NCBI RefSeq assembly: GCF_000018945.1
Contig: NC_011978.1
Location: forward strand, 1,768,729 to 1,832,728
DNA: 64,000 nt
Reading direction: 5' to 3'
From: Thermotoga neapolitana DSM 4359
GTDB taxonomy: Bacteria; Thermotogota; Thermotogae; Thermotogales; Thermotogaceae
The position numbers were made by a program, and so were the translations under genes. Below the pieces are notes generated by a model. The model did no database searches. It was not told where the DNA came from and was given only the letters and a program-made list of their open reading frames with translations. Below are positions 47,160 to 57,546 of this stretch, piece after piece. The first letter of the stretch is position 1. Every line of letters begins with the position of its first letter.

Positions 47160-48014
47160 ATGAGAAAACTCCTGCCGATCTTTCTTGTTCTGGCGGCCAC
47201 CGTGATGGCGGGCAATTACGTTCTCGTAGTGTACTCAGAACCCCTTTCACAGGTCTTCATAAACGGAAACTACGTGGGAACGGTGGACGTGACCGGTCAG
47301 ATGGTTTTGACGTTGAATTCTTCAGGAAAGTTCGTCATAACTGTGAAGAAGGCCTGGTACGTTCCCTTCGAAGGTGAAGTCATCATCACAAGTCCAGGAG
47401 AGTTCGTGGTCTTTGCCAATCTGAGAGAGGCCGGTGCACTGAGGGTCTTTTCGAACGTCTATCCTGTGGAAGTTTTCGCAGAGGGAAGGTACATTGGAAA
47501 GGTCTACAGTGTGAAAGACGTTCTTTACGTACCAGCCGGGACGGTGACACTCACCTTTAAAGCAGAGGGATACAGAGAAAAAACTGTGACGGTCCAGATA
47601 TCTCCACGTGGAGAGAGAACCCTGAATATATATCTGGAAGAGAAGGTGCTTGAGTTGAACCTGAAGATAGAACCACAGAAGTTCTCTCCAAACGGTGACT
47701 GGTACGAAGATCAGACGACCTTTTACGTGTACCTGTCCAAACCAGCGAACCTGAGTATAGAGGTACTGGATGATCAGGGAAGAGTTGTCTGGTCGAAAAG
47801 ACTGATGGGCTCTGAAGGAACAAACAAAATCATCTGGAACGGGAAAGGGGTTCCAGACGGAAGGTACAGGGTCAGAGTCACCGCAACGACGGAAAGCGAA
47901 GTTCAGTCTGTGGAACAGGAAGTGATCATCGACAGAAGCGAGTACACCTACTTCAAAGAACTCTTCATAGGTTCCACTCTGCTGGTGGTGCTACTGCTGC
48001 TGCTTGTTCACTAA
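47160..48014 (+). CDS. Secreted PEGA-domain protein with C-terminal anchor
   Basis: 284 aa. The signal peptide (LLPIFLVLAATVMAG) is followed by PEGA-like repeats with SQVFINGNYVGTVDVTGQ and VEVFAEGRYIGKVYS. A FlgD-type Ig domain follows (FSPNGDWYEDQTTFYVYLSK, then WNGKGVPDGRYRVRVTA). A single C-terminal hydrophobic segment (FIGSTLLVVLLLLLVH) has only one residue after it. ATG 47160 follows GGAGGTG. It is the only plus-strand gene in a 30-kb minus-strand region and has a private -10 box. Probably an envelope protein displayed outside the inner membrane; function unknown. Confidence 0.75.
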   Translation: MRKLLPIFLVLAATVMAGNYVLVVYSEPLSQVFINGNYVGTVDVTGQMVLTLNSSGKFVITVKKAWYVPFEGEVIITSPGEFVVFANLREAGALRVFSNVYPVEVFAEGRYIGKVYSVKDVLYVPAGTVTLTFKAEGYREKTVTVQISPRGERTLNIYLEEKVLELNLKIEPQKFSPNGDWYEDQTTFYVYLSKPANLSIEVLDDQGRVVWSKRLMGSEGTNKIIWNGKGVPDGRYRVRVTATTESEVQSVEQEVIIDRSEYTYFKELFIGSTLLVVLLLLLVH

Positions 48015-48943
48015 CCTCTGCTTACAACAAGGTAGATGTAAAAGGAATAAACGAGCAGAAGAGATACTCCTTCAAGACGAGATATCCTTTTCCTTGAAAC
48101 CGAAAACACGAACACAAGAATTGATGTGACGAGCAGAAACACCAGGTCCATGGTGTAGTTTGACACGTCCACAGTCAGTCTGTTAAAGAAAGAACTCACA
48201 CCGAGTATGAGCAGGATGTTGAAGATGTTGCTTCCCACTATGTTGCCAACGAGTATGTCGCTCTCTTTCTTCACCGTCGAAACTACGCTGACCACAAGTT
48301 CTGGAAGAGAAGTTCCCACGGCGACGATGGTGAGTCCAACGAACGCCTGAGAAAGGCCGAAATTTCTTGCTATCTTAACGGCGTTTTCAATGGCAAGGTT
48401 TCCACCGAACCAGAGTGCCAGAATGCCTCCCGATATCATCGCAACACTCAAAGGAACACTCTTTTGTTCCTTTATCTCTTCCATTTCCTCTTCCACCACA
48501 TCCCTTGCAGAGGTGACCAGATAGTACATGAAGATCGCCATGAAAGAGAGGAAAACCACTCCATCGTTCCATGAGAGGTAGTTGTTTTTCAAAAAAAGAC
48601 TGATGAAAGAGAGCGTCGAAAGGATCATGAAAGGTATCTCCGATCTGATCGTGCTTTTCTTGACAGGAATTGCCCTGAAGAGGGCTGCAAGACCAAGACA
48701 AAGTCCCACGTTCGCTATGTTGCTTCCGACCACGTTCGAGATGGCGATGCTCGTGTAACCCTTTGAGGCGGAAACGATCGAGGAAACAAGTTCTGGAAGA
48801 GAGGTCCCGAAGGCCACAACCGAAAGACCGACTACCAGTTTGGAAATTCCAAGTCTCAAAGCGAGCGAAGATGCGCCCTCTATGAGCCAGTTTGCACCAA
48901 GAACCAGTATGGTGATTCCAAGGCCGGTCAGCAAAAATTCCAC
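48011..48943 (-). CDS. Calcium/cation antiporter (CaCA family, YrbG-like)
   Basis: 310 aa with ten helices. Both alpha-repeats are present: GTSLPELVSSIVSASKG leading to SNVVGSNIANVGLCLGL, and GTSLPELVVSVVSTVKKE leading to GNIVGSNIFNILLILG. The acidic loop EEEMEEIKEQK separates the halves. It exchanges Na+ or H+ for Ca2+. Its end overlaps the PEGA gene by four bases tail to tail. Confidence 0.92.
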   Translation of the reverse strand: MEFLLTGLGITILVLGANWLIEGASSLALRLGISKLVVGLSVVAFGTSLPELVSSIVSASKGYTSIAISNVVGSNIANVGLCLGLAALFRAIPVKKSTIRSEIPFMILSTLSFISLFLKNNYLSWNDGVVFLSFMAIFMYYLVTSARDVVEEEMEEIKEQKSVPLSVAMISGGILALWFGGNLAIENAVKIARNFGLSQAFVGLTIVAVGTSLPELVVSVVSTVKKESDILVGNIVGSNIFNILLILGVSSFFNRLTVDVSNYTMDLVFLLVTSILVFVFSVSRKRISRLEGVSLLLVYSFYIYLVVSRG

Positions 48944-48950
48944 GATTCCA

Positions 48951-49370
48951 TCACTCTCCGATGATCTTGACCAGAACTCTTTTCGGCCTCATTCCGTCGA
49001 ATTCTCCGTAGAAGACCTGTTCCCATGGCCCCAGATCCAGTTTCCCATCCGTGATCGCTATGACCACTTCTCTTCCCATGATCGTTCGTTTCAGATGGGC
49101 GTCTGCGTTGTCTTCACCGGTGTCGTTGTGCCTGTACTGGGAATAGGGTTTCTCCGGTGCGAGCTTTTCAAGCCATACCTCGAAATCATGGTGAAGACCC
49201 GGTTCATCGTCGTTTATGAAAACACTCGCTGTGATGTGCATGGCGTTGCACAGAAGAAGACCTTCCTTTATACCACTCTCCTTCACGCACTCTTCCAGAA
49301 GGGGTGTTATGTTGATGAATTCTCTCCTCTTCTTCGTGTGAAACCAGAGCTCTTTCCTGTAGGATTTCAT
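48951..49370 (-). CDS. YjbQ/UPF0047 family protein
   Basis: 139 aa. The family signatures are clear: [40 protein letters not shown] and [20 protein letters not shown]. The protein forms trimers with conserved His and Glu residues, and some members have weak thiamine-phosphate synthase activity; its role is not established. It overlaps the RNase R stop by four bases. Confidence 0.9.
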   Translation of the reverse strand: MKSYRKELWFHTKKRREFINITPLLEECVKESGIKEGLLLCNAMHITASVFINDDEPGLHHDFEVWLEKLAPEKPYSQYRHNDTGEDNADAHLKRTIMGREVVIAITDGKLDLGPWEQVFYGEFDGMRPKRVLVKIIGE

Positions 49371-51499
49371 CCTTCTTTCTCCTCCTTCTCTACGAGTTCG
49401 AAGTCTATTTCCCCTCTGATCTTGTCTGCCCTCACAACCTTTGCTTTGAGGACATCTCCAAGTCTGAAGATGCGCCCTTTCCTTCTTCCGATCAGCATGT
49501 TCTTCGATTCATCGTAGTAATAGTAGTCGTCGAGCGTCGATATGTGTACGAGACCTGAGATGCTCTTTTCTGGAATCTCCACGAAAAGACCGAATTTTGT
49601 GATGTTTGTCACCACCACATCGAACACTTCACCTATGTGGCGGGAGATGTACTCGACTTTCTTCATGGCGATGAGGTCCCATTCTGCTTCATCCGCTACT
49701 CTTTCTCTCCTACTGCAGTGTTTTGCGATCTTTGGAAGCACTTTGGAGAACTTGTCGATCTGTTCAGGTGTGAAGTATCCATTTTGCTCAAGATACAGTT
49801 TCAAAAGCCGGTGAACAACAAGGTCTGGATACCTTCTTATGGGAGAGGTGAAGTGTGTGTAAGCGTAAGAGGCAAGCCCAAAGTGTCCGATGTTCACAGC
49901 GGAATACATTGCCCTCTTCATCGATCGGACAAGGAGTCTCTCCACACTGCTTCTTAGGGGATGGTCCTTCACCTTCTCGAGGAGTTTCTGAAGCATGCCG
50001 GGATGTATGTTGTGTGAGAACTTTGCCCTTATTCCCATCGCTTCGAGGTAGTTCTTCAACTGAAAGATCGTCTCGGGATCGGGTTCTTCGTGGACCCGGT
50101 ACATGAAGGGAAGTCCGGCGTGGTCGAAGATCTCCGCGATCGTTTCGTTTGCCCTTATCATGAACTCCTCTATCAACCTCTCTGCGATGCCTCTTTTTCT
50201 GGGAACGATGTCCACCACCTGGCCGTTTTCGTCGAGTACAACCTTCACTTCGTCGCTTTCTATGTCTATTATGGCACCTCTTTTCCTCCTTGCCTCTCTC
50301 AGGATCTCGGCAAGTTCCACGGCGTTGTGTATCAGTTCACTGAAGGGTTCGTATTCTTTCACCGAAGAGGGATCTTCCAGGAACTCGTTAACCCTTTCGT
50401 AGATCATTCTCTTTTTGCTTCTTATCACGCTGGGAAAGACATCGTACTTCACAACGCGGCCTTCCCGGTCTATCTCCATCTCCACACTCATCGTGAGCCT
50501 GTCTTTTCCCTCTACAAGGCTGCATATTCCATTGGAGAGTCTGAACGGAAGCATCGGTATGACGGTGTCTATGAGGTAGACACTCGTTCCTCTTCTGAAA
50601 GCCTCCTGATCCAGAGCGGATCCTTCTTTCACGTAGTGGGAAACGTCCGCTATGTGAACACCGAGAAGGTAATTCCCGTTCGGTAGTTTTTCCACCGAGA
50701 TGGCATCGTCGAAATCTTTGGCGTCTTCTCCATCTATGGTGACGATGACCCTGTCCCTCATGTCTTTTCTTCCCACAAGATCTTTTTTTCTCACCCTTGA
50801 TGGTATCGCATTTGCCTCCTTCAGCACTTCTTCGGGAAACTCTCCTGGTTCTGGAAGGTCGTGCTTCACTATCACACTGGGCAGGTCAATGGATGGGTCG
50901 TCCAGATCTCCAAGAACTTTCACAACCCTTGCTTCCGGATTTCTTCCCGGAGAGGGGTACTTCAATATCTCTGCTATCACCTTCTGATTCGGCTTTGCTC
51001 CGTCGATGTTTTCAGGGGCAACGTAGAAGTCGTAGGCGATCTTTGGATCGTCAGGCACGACAAATCCGAAGGTCCCCTTGTGATCGAAGACACCAACAAC
51101 TCTCTTCAAGCCTCTCTCGAGGACCCTCACAACACGTCCCCTTGGAAGTCCTCGCCAGGTACCCACTATTTCGACTACCACTCTGTCCTTGTGCATGGCA
51201 TATTTTGTATCCTCAACGGGTACTGCTATCTCTTCGAATTCGTCCGTGATGACGAAGGCAACGTATCCACTGCGGGTGAATTCTATGGTCCCAACCTTCA
51301 GATCTTCCCCGAGCTTTCTGTACCTTCCCTTGCTGTCCCTGAATATCTTTCCTTCTTTCTCAAGTTTCTTCACAACTTCTCTGATTTTCCTTCTTTTCTC
51401 CCTCGTCTTTGCTTTGAATCTTTTGTAGATCTCCTTCAAAACCATCGGTTTGTAATCCTCTGACAAAATGAACCTTTCCACTTCTTTCTTCAAACTCAT
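49367..51499 (-). CDS. rnr: Ribonuclease R
   Basis: 710 aa RNase II/R exoribonuclease. A short N-terminal helix-turn-helix region is followed by cold-shock domains ([20 protein letters not shown]). The RNB domain has the catalytic acidic cluster [19 protein letters not shown], and a C-terminal S1 domain has [20 protein letters not shown]. It degrades structured RNA from the 3' end. ATG 51499 follows GGAGAAGG. It lies 16 bases after upp. Confidence 0.96.
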   Translation of the reverse strand: MSLKKEVERFILSEDYKPMVLKEIYKRFKAKTREKRRKIREVVKKLEKEGKIFRDSKGRYRKLGEDLKVGTIEFTRSGYVAFVITDEFEEIAVPVEDTKYAMHKDRVVVEIVGTWRGLPRGRVVRVLERGLKRVVGVFDHKGTFGFVVPDDPKIAYDFYVAPENIDGAKPNQKVIAEILKYPSPGRNPEARVVKVLGDLDDPSIDLPSVIVKHDLPEPGEFPEEVLKEANAIPSRVRKKDLVGRKDMRDRVIVTIDGEDAKDFDDAISVEKLPNGNYLLGVHIADVSHYVKEGSALDQEAFRRGTSVYLIDTVIPMLPFRLSNGICSLVEGKDRLTMSVEMEIDREGRVVKYDVFPSVIRSKKRMIYERVNEFLEDPSSVKEYEPFSELIHNAVELAEILREARRKRGAIIDIESDEVKVVLDENGQVVDIVPRKRGIAERLIEEFMIRANETIAEIFDHAGLPFMYRVHEEPDPETIFQLKNYLEAMGIRAKFSHNIHPGMLQKLLEKVKDHPLRSSVERLLVRSMKRAMYSAVNIGHFGLASYAYTHFTSPIRRYPDLVVHRLLKLYLEQNGYFTPEQIDKFSKVLPKIAKHCSRRERVADEAEWDLIAMKKVEYISRHIGEVFDVVVTNITKFGLFVEIPEKSISGLVHISTLDDYYYYDESKNMLIGRRKGRIFRLGDVLKAKVVRADKIRGEIDFELVEKEEKEG

Positions 51500-51515
51500 G
51501 CGTTCACCTTCTCCT

Positions 51516-53425
<1,910 letters not shown>

Positions 53426-53436
53426 AAAGGATCACC

Positions 53437-54819
53437 TCACTCGACACTGTATTCTGTTCCCGAAGGGGTATCCCTCAGGATGATTCCATTCTCTCTCAGA
53501 CGATCTCTGATCCAGTCGGAAAGGTCGTACCTTTTCTCTTTTCTCAAAGTCTCTCTCACTTCTATCAATATTCCAAGGAGAGACTCACCTGCAACTTCTC
53601 TTCTTTCTTCGTTCAGATCGAACAGACCAAGAACGGGACCAAACTCTCTTCTGATGAGGTGATAGAAGAGGAGGGCATTTTCCTGATCGCCTTCTTCCAT
53701 GGATTTGCTAAGATTTTTTGCAAGTTCAAAGAGAATGGACACGGCCACCGGCGTGTTGAAGTCATCGTCGAGTGCCTCCACAAATCTGTTCACGTACTCT
53801 TCATAAACGGTGTTTCTCTTTGGAATGCCGGTCACGCCGTTGCTTTCGTATCTTCTGAGAATCTCCCAGACACGGCGAACTGCCTTCGAGTAATCACTCA
53901 GAAGATCCTCCGAGAAATCCATCGGAGAGCGATAGTGTTTTGAGAGGATCATGTACCTCAGACCGTCTCTTCCGTACTTTTTCACAGCCTCACGAACGGT
54001 GAATATATTCCCCGTCGACTTGCTCATCTTGTCACCGAGGAATCTCACCATTCCGTTGTGCATCCAGTACTTCGCAAAAATTTTCCCCGTCAGAGCCTCA
54101 GCCTGGGCCTTTTCATTCTCGTGGTGGGGAAATACCAGGTCCTCTCCTCCTGCGTGGATGTCGAAACTTTCACCCAGAATTTTCACCGACATGACGGTAC
54201 ACTCTATGTGCCAGCCCGGCCTTCCCTCACCCCATGGAGAATTCCAGCACGGTTCTCCCGGTTTGGCCCTCTTCCACAGCGAAAAGTCGAGTGGAAAATT
54301 CTTCGTCTCGTCCACCTCAACCCTGGCACCGGCGATGAGGTCTTCGATCCTCTTCTTTGAGAGTTCGCCGTACTTTTTGAATTTTCTCACGTCGAAGTAA
54401 ACACCTGTTTTTGTCTGATAGGCGTATCCTCTTTCGACGAGTTTTTCTATGATTTCAACGATGTCATCGACAAAATCGGTGGTTCTGGGGTGAAAGTTCG
54501 CAGGTCTTATTCCAAGTGCGTGGGCATCCCTCCAGTACTCCGCTATGAACGTATCTGCCACCATCTTTGGATCAACGCCGAGTTGATTTGCCTTGTTTAT
54601 GATCTTGTCGTCTATGTCCGTGAAGTTCTGAACCATGATCACCCTGTAACCTCTGTATTCGAGGTACCTTCTGAACACGTCGAATACGACTGCAGGTCGT
54701 GCGTTTCCCACGTGTATCAGATCGTAAACGGTGGGACCACACACATACATCCTTACAACACCGGGTTGTAACGGTACAAACTCCTCCTTCTTCCCGGTCA
54801 GAGTATTCGTTATCCTCAT
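53437..54819 (-). CDS. cysS: Cysteinyl-tRNA synthetase
   Basis: 460 aa class I synthetase. Zinc-site cysteine/HIGH region: [20 protein letters not shown]. Then WHIECTVMS and [20 protein letters not shown], and the KMSKS loop [19 protein letters not shown]. The C-terminal anticodon domain is complete. The start follows GGAGGTGTGTGA, and the gene is 12 bases upstream of glyA. Confidence 0.97.
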
Positions 54820-54836
54820 TCACACACCTCCGGGTT

Positions 54837-55289
54837 TCACACGTTGATGTTGCTGATCTCCACCAGTTCTTCCGATGTGAGAACCTCCTCTATGTTCAGA
54901 ATGATCACAATATCGTCTCTCACCTTTGCAAGACCGAGGATATACTCTCTTCCCCTTCCGGCAAGGTTCTGGGGAGGCTGCTCTACATCTTCCTCCGTGA
55001 GGGTCAAAACCTCACTCACGTCATCCACCAGAAATCCAACCTGCGTGTCCTTCACCATGGCAACGATGATCTTCGCCCTGGTCTTGTCTTCCATATCCGG
55101 CATTTTGAATTTCTTCCTGAGGTTCACCACCGGAATGATCTTTCCTCTCAAGTTCATCACACCTTCAATGAACTCTGCTGTCTCGGGAACAGGCACGATC
55201 TTTTCCACCTCAACGATGCTTTCGACCTTCATGATGTCCACACCGAACACCTGATTCCCCAGCTTGAAGGTCACTACCTTCAGCTCCAT
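54837..55289 (-). CDS. cheW: Chemotaxis coupling protein CheW
   Basis: 150 aa with the two intertwined beta-barrel segments of CheW: FKLGNQVFGVDIMKVESIVE, VPETAEFIEGVMNLRGKIIP, VVNLRKKF and TQVGFLVDDVSEVLTL. It couples methyl-accepting receptors to CheA at the inner membrane. No other chemotaxis gene lies beside it; its neighbours are metabolic and translation genes. Confidence 0.94.
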   Translation of the reverse strand: MELKVVTFKLGNQVFGVDIMKVESIVEVEKIVPVPETAEFIEGVMNLRGKIIPVVNLRKKFKMPDMEDKTRAKIIVAMVKDTQVGFLVDDVSEVLTLTEEDVEQPPQNLAGRGREYILGLAKVRDDIVIILNIEEVLTSEELVEISNINV

Positions 55290-55302
55290 TTCCTTCCCCC
55301 CT

Positions 55303-55716
55303 TCACACTATCTTCATGAGTACCTGACCGGTTTCTATGTTCTCTCCTTCCTTCACGAGTATCTCCTTCACCGTCCCGGAGAACTCCGACTGGAGTTCGT
55401 TTTCCATCTTCATGGCTTCAAAGACGAGCAGTTTGTCTCCCACCTTCACTTGCTGTCCTTCTTTCACCAGAATCTTCAGAACGATTCCTGCCATTGGGGC
55501 TTTAACGAGCTTTTCTTCACCACCCGGAATTTCTTCTCTTTCAACGATTTCTGGTTTTGGTTCCTGTACCTGTTTTTTCTCTTCCACTGCAGTGGAAGGA
55601 ACGGAACTTACAGGATTTGTTTTCGGCTTTTCTTGAACTTTCTGGGGGTTTCCGATCTCTTCTACTTCAACTACGTATTCTTTTCCATTCACCACCACCC
55701 GGAATTTTCTGACCAT
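55303..55716 (-). CDS. Biotin carboxyl carrier subunit of a sodium-pumping decarboxylase
   Basis: 137 aa. The N-terminal 25 residues form a strand pair (FRVVVNGKEYVVEVEEIG). A Pro/Lys/Glu-rich linker of about 40 residues follows. The C-terminal biotinyl domain has the target lysine in LLVFEAMKMENELQSEFSG. ATG 55716 follows GGAGGAGAAG and lies within the OadG gene. It carries CO2-biotin from the carboxyltransferase to the membrane decarboxylase. Confidence 0.92.
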   Translation of the reverse strand: MVRKFRVVVNGKEYVVEVEEIGNPQKVQEKPKTNPVSSVPSTAVEEKKQVQEPKPEIVEREEIPGGEEKLVKAPMAGIVLKILVKEGQQVKVGDKLLVFEAMKMENELQSEFSGTVKEILVKEGENIETGQVLMKIV

Positions 55717-55988
55717 CTTCTCCTCCTCCATCCGCTCTTTTTCCACACCTCAAATCCACGTTCGTTCGTTTTTCGCTTTATGGAAACGATTCTGTACTCT
55801 CCTTCGAGAACCTGCGCGATGACCGCCGATATCACCGCAACGACCTCTTCCTCTACCCCACGGGGCCTTTCTTCCACAACAGCGGGGCGATCACGTTTTG
55901 AGAAGTATCTCAAAAGCACAGAGAAGAAAAACAGTATCAGAAAGATCAGAAAAACTGCTGTGATGCCGAAAACGAATATCTGAACCAT
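55689..55988 (-). CDS. OadG-like small membrane subunit of the decarboxylase
   Basis: 99 aa. One N-terminal transmembrane helix (FGITAVFLIFLILFFFSVLL) is followed by a charged linker and a helix EEVVAVISAVIAQVLEGEYR. This is the layout of the OadG/MmdD gamma/delta subunit that holds the complex together. Its last 28 bases overlap the biotin-carrier gene, longer than the usual four-base coupling. The extreme C-terminus (Arg/Trp-rich) is atypical. Confidence 0.8.
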   Translation of the reverse strand: MVQIFVFGITAVFLIFLILFFFSVLLRYFSKRDRPAVVEERPRGVEEEVVAVISAVIAQVLEGEYRIVSIKRKTNERGFEVWKKSGWRRRRWSENSGWW

Positions 55989-55997
55989 CGGTTCACC

Positions 55998-57545
55998 TCA
56001 CAATGGGATGTTCCCGTGTTTTTTCTTCGGTCTGTACTCGACCTTTGTTTCACACACTTCGAGGGCTTTTGCTATGTACTTTCTCGTATCCCGCGGATCT
56101 ATCACCATGTCCACGTATCCTCTGCTCGCCGCTATGTAGGGATTTGCAAACTGCCCTTTGTACTCCTCGATGAGTTTCCTCCTTGTTTCTTCTGGATTCG
56201 AAGAGGACTCGATTTCTTTCTTGAAAATGATGTTCGCCGCTCCCTCTGGCCCCATGACGGCAATCTCGGCGGTGGGCCAGGCGAGTACCATATCGGCTCC
56301 GAGGTGTTTGCTACCCATGGCGATGTATGCTCCACCGTAGGCCTTCCTCAGGATCAACGTGATCTTTGGAGACGTTGCCTCACTGTAGGCATAAAGCAGT
56401 TTTGCTCCATGTCTGATGATTCCACCGTGTTCCTGTGCAACACCGGGAAGGTACCCGGGTGTATCCACGAAGGTCAATATCGGAATGTTGAAGGCATCGA
56501 GAAACCTTATGAAACGTGCAGCCTTATCCGAAGAATCTATGTCCAGAACACCGGCAAGGACCGAAGGCTGATTTGCCACTATCCCCACCACTCTCCCCTG
56601 GACTCTTCCAAAACCGATCACGATGTTTCTTGCAAAGTACGGCTGGACCTCGAAGAATTCACCGTGATCGACCACCCTCCTGATGATCTCCCTTACGTCG
56701 TAGCCCTTGTTCGGGTTGTCGGGTAGAACATCCAGAATATCATCGGACATGTCGAGTTCTGGATCGGGGTTTTCAATGGGAGGCTCCTCTGCGTTGTTGG
56801 AGGGAAGATAAGAAAGGAGCTTTCTTACAAGTTCCATTGCCCTCTCGTCGTCGTTTGCCAGAAAGTGGGCGTTCCCGCTCTTCTGGTTGTGAACCATGGC
56901 ACCTCCGAGGTCTTCCTGGGAGATCTCTTCACCTGTCACTGCCTTTATCACGTTTGGGCCCGTTATGAACATCCTCGCTGTCTGATCAACCATCACGATG
57001 AAATCGGTGAGTGCGGGAGAGTAGACGGCACCTCCGGCACAGGGTCCTGCTATCACGGTGATCTGCGGGATCACTCCCGAGGCGAGGGTGTTCCTGAAGA
57101 ATATCTCACCGTATCCGGCGAGTGCGTCCACACCTTCCTGTATACGGGCACCACCCGAATCGTTTATTCCCACAACGGGAATTCCCATCTTCAAAGCAAG
57201 ATCTAGCAGTTTCACTATCTTCTTCGCGTGCATCTCTCCCAGAGATCCACCCATCACGGTGAAGTCCTGTGAGAAAACGGCCACCTTTCTCCCGTTTATT
57301 TCTCCTATCCCTGTTATAACCCCGTCCCTTGGAAGTTTCATCTTATCCAGGCCGAAGTAGGTGTTTCTGTGCTCGACGAATTTGTCCATCTCCACGAAGG
57401 TTCCAGGATCAAGGAGTAATTCCAGTCTCTCCCACGCGGTGAGTTTTCCCGCTCGATGCTGTTTTTCGACCTTCTCTGGTCCTCCACCCTGTTCTATCTC
57501 TTTTTCTCTTCTCTTCAGATCTTCCAGTTTCTCCTTCAAACCCAT
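55998..57545 (-). CDS. Carboxyltransferase subunit (methylmalonyl-CoA/propionyl-CoA type)
   Basis: 515 aa biotin-dependent carboxyltransferase. The opening block is EKQHRAGKLTAWERLELLLD. It has GGSLGEMHAKKIVKLLDLAL, PVVGINDSGGARIQEGVDAL, the oxyanion loop ITVIAGPCAGGAVYSPALTD, and the second-half LTFVDTPGYLPGVAQEHGGI. Together with the biotin and OadG-like genes it makes most of a sodium-translocating methylmalonyl-CoA (or related) decarboxylase; the OadB-type membrane subunit is not in the window. ATG 57545 follows GGAGGGATAG. Confidence 0.93.
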   Translation of the reverse strand: MGLKEKLEDLKRREKEIEQGGGPEKVEKQHRAGKLTAWERLELLLDPGTFVEMDKFVEHRNTYFGLDKMKLPRDGVITGIGEINGRKVAVFSQDFTVMGGSLGEMHAKKIVKLLDLALKMGIPVVGINDSGGARIQEGVDALAGYGEIFFRNTLASGVIPQITVIAGPCAGGAVYSPALTDFIVMVDQTARMFITGPNVIKAVTGEEISQEDLGGAMVHNQKSGNAHFLANDDERAMELVRKLLSYLPSNNAEEPPIENPDPELDMSDDILDVLPDNPNKGYDVREIIRRVVDHGEFFEVQPYFARNIVIGFGRVQGRVVGIVANQPSVLAGVLDIDSSDKAARFIRFLDAFNIPILTFVDTPGYLPGVAQEHGGIIRHGAKLLYAYSEATSPKITLILRKAYGGAYIAMGSKHLGADMVLAWPTAEIAVMGPEGAANIIFKKEIESSSNPEETRRKLIEEYKGQFANPYIAASRGYVDMVIDPRDTRKYIAKALEVCETKVEYRPKKKHGNIPL

Positions 57546-57546
57546 T

